Assembly (NCBI GenBank): GCA_964555935.1
Contig: CAZKUN010000369.1
Span: 1-7,029, forward strand
Direction: 5' to 3'
Source: CAZKUN01 sp964555935
GTDB taxonomy: Bacteria; Armatimonadota; Zipacnadia; Zipacnadales; VGFC01
DNA: 7,029 nucleotides
Shown: piece after piece, positions 5,988 through 7,029 of the stretch
How positions within the stretch are numbered: position 1 is the first letter of the stretch
Layout of the letters: each line of letters begins with the position of its first letter
The notes under the pieces: model-generated
Told to the model about the DNA's origin: nothing
The model's input: the letters and a program-made list of their open reading frames with translations, nothing else
Databases searched by the model: none
Translations under genes and position numbers: made by a program

Positions 5988-7013
5988 GACTCCGGCGGAT
6001 CGACATCCGCGCCGACGCTCGACTGGGTCAGCACGGCCGGCTACGAGTCCGACGGCGTCGATCCCGATACGGGCGACCCGGACACGACGACGTTTACCTT
6101 CAAGGTGAAGTACACCGACGCGGATGGTGACGTACCGACGAAGAGCACGTGCAACATCCGGAAGATGGCGACCAATGGCACTTGGCAAGCCTACAAGAGC
6201 GTGACGTTGACCGCCGAGAGCGGAACACCCGAGGCCGGCCAGGTCTACTCATCTGGGCTGACCTTGCCCAGCGGGCAGTGGCAATATGGGTTCGCGTTCG
6301 CGTCGGCTGATGGCGACGCGACGGGCGCTCCCACGGAGTACAAGGATGGGCCGACGCTATCAGGCACGGCGGTGCTGAGCTGGCCACGCAAGCGCGGCTA
6401 TGAGGACGGCGTGTACCCCGACTCGGGTGTCCGCAGGTCGCCGTTCTACTTCCGCGTGATCTACACCGACACGGCCGGTGACGCGCCGACGGTCGCGCTG
6501 GTCGAGGTCAACTGCGACGGCCAACTCTACAAGACGGCGACCATGCGGGCGGCCAGCAGCGACTACGTCAAGGGCGTCACGCACAGGCGCCGACTGCGGC
6601 TGAAGAAGCTCGGCACGTACGAGTACCGGTTCCGGTTCGCCGACGCGAGTGGATGGGCCACCGGCGAGCCGTCGGAGTGGCAGTCCGGGCCGACGGTGAC
6701 CGACATCACGACGGATACGGATACGGGCACGGTCGCAACGCTGCAACTGGCGCAGAAGACAAGCGGCACGGAGATGACCTTCGATCTGCTCAACGATGCG
6801 ATGGTCACAGCGACCGTCTACGATCTCACCGGTCGAGCCGTTCGGACCGTGGCCGATATGGCGACGCTCGAGGCCGGAGTCAACTCGCTTGACTGGGACC
6901 AACTCGATGATGCCGGTACGCCTGTGGCGGCCGGGCAGTATATCATCCGGGTGGAAGCCATGGCAGACGGCGAGCCCGACAGCAGCAAGTTGGTTCTCGT
7001 AGACGTCCCGTAG
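5007..7013 (+). CDS. Secreted multidomain protein: two DUF1566 (Lcl_C) domains, two Ig-like repeats, FlgD-like C-terminus
   Basis: This is the main part of the gene, 668 residues from GTG 5007, and belongs in frame with the signal-peptide fragment at 4783-5010. Two DUF1566/Lcl_C domains come first. Domain 1 (about 1-140) has TGLMW, then GYSDWRLPSIKEL (34-46). Domain 2 (about 148-327) has DNGDGTISDRATGLMW (152-167), GYSDWRLPNVKEL (201-213) and the closing YNFARAVRD (319-327). Two related Ig-like repeats follow (336-450 and 454-563), sharing a GYE...DGV.PDSG-like opening, F.V.YTD..GD.PT, and a closing Y.F.FA...G.ATG.P...GPT. A short TDTDTGT linker leads to a FlgD-like beta domain (about 577-667: VYDLTGRAVRTV, LDWDQLDDAGTPVAAGQY). 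Such proteins are generally exported and thought to bind surfaces or glycans; the exact role is unknown. The GTG has no Shine-Dalgarno sequence and overlaps the TGA of the preceding fragment. On its own the product lacks a signal peptide and would stay in the cytoplasm. Confidence 0.85.
   Translation: MTDLNTGLMWQQDPGYKMTFAEAKAAAGSFALAGYSDWRLPSIKELYSLIDFRGSTGTTAATSVPYIDTRYFVFNYGDESIGERFIDSQRCTSTEYVSTTMNGSHTDFGVNFADGRIKGYGTTSPFPGGADKTFYCIYVRGNADYGHNDFADNGDGTISDRATGLMWTEDDSGAFGVGLGGSGKLNWEQALDWAEDLTHAGYSDWRLPNVKELHSIVDYTRSPDTTSSAAIDPIFGATGMTNEGGQADFGCYWSGTTHEDGPWPAVQASYVAFGRALGYMFGSWLDVHGAGAQRGDPKSGNPEAFPYGRGPQGDAIRIYNFARAVRDDSGGSTSAPTLDWVSTAGYESDGVDPDTGDPDTTTFTFKVKYTDADGDVPTKSTCNIRKMATNGTWQAYKSVTLTAESGTPEAGQVYSSGLTLPSGQWQYGFAFASADGDATGAPTEYKDGPTLSGTAVLSWPRKRGYEDGVYPDSGVRRSPFYFRVIYTDTAGDAPTVALVEVNCDGQLYKTATMRAASSDYVKGVTHRRRLRLKKLGTYEYRFRFADASGWATGEPSEWQSGPTVTDITTDTDTGTVATLQLAQKTSGTEMTFDLLNDAMVTATVYDLTGRAVRTVADMATLEAGVNSLDWDQLDDAGTPVAAGQYIIRVEAMADGEPDSSKLVLVDVP
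6012..6695 (+). repeat. Two tandem Ig-like domain coding repeats
   Basis: Copy A (about 6012-6356) and copy B (about 6366-6695) each encode a domain of about 110-115 residues. They share L.W....GYE, a DGV.PD.G stretch, F.F.V.YTD or Y.F.V.YTD, GD.PT, and an end of G.(W/Y)(Q/E)Y.F.FA...G.ATG(A/E)P. Copy B is richer in Arg and Lys (HRRRLRLKK, residues 526-534). I recognise these as Ig-like all-beta spacers but cannot give a family name with certainty. Confidence 0.65.
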
Positions 7014-7029
7014 GACAGGCGTAGGGAAA

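Noticed and set aside
5635..6188. Minus-strand open frames of 123 to 166 codons within the DUF1566 gene.
   Set aside because: They are Arg-rich shadows opposite well-supported DUF1566 and Ig-like domains.
6711..6727. Short tandem repeat ACGGATACGGATACGGG as a possible phase-variable tract.
   Set aside because: The unit is six bases (two codons) with under three copies, so slippage would not change frame. It simply encodes the TDTDTG linker.

Overview
The window is GC-rich, densely coding bacterial DNA. Its genes are of kinds common in polysaccharide-degrading and marine or soil groups such as Planctomycetota, Poribacteria, Latescibacterota and Armatimonadota. I cannot choose among these from the sequence alone. 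There is no rRNA, tRNA, CRISPR array or recognisable insertion sequence.

Layout. Four genes lie on the minus strand, transcribed right to left. They are a Gfo/Idh/MocA-family oxidoreductase (4578 to 3457), an M55-family D-aminopeptidase (DppA-like, 3419 to 2616, 37 nt downstream), a membrane-anchored protein that may be glycoside-hydrolase-like (2309 to 1062, after a 306-nt gap), and a type I sulfatase (1038 running off the left edge, 23 nt downstream). On the plus strand, facing away from the oxidoreductase across a 204-nt intergenic region, is a large secreted protein gene (4783 to 7013). It encodes a signal peptide, two DUF1566/Lcl_C domains, two Ig-like repeats and a FlgD-like C-terminal domain.

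The minus-strand set suggests catabolism. The sulfatase would remove sulfate esters, the oxidoreductase would oxidise or epimerise a sugar-like substrate, and the M55 enzyme would cleave D-amino-acid peptides. The unknown anchored protein may act on a glycan outside the membrane. A single pathway is an inference from gene order only.

The clearest unusual observation is that the plus-strand gene is broken by an apparent one-base deletion near 5002. The break falls exactly inside the conserved DNG(D/N)GTVTDLNTGLMW entry motif of the first DUF1566 domain. It leaves a 75-residue secreted fragment whose TGA overlaps a GTG that opens the remaining 668 codons. The divergent intergenic region also holds an 8-bp perfect inverted repeat overlapping a plausible promoter. 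I see no convincing evidence for a wholly new biological system. The best candidates for follow-up are the frameshift, the unrecognised anchored protein and the divergent regulatory region.
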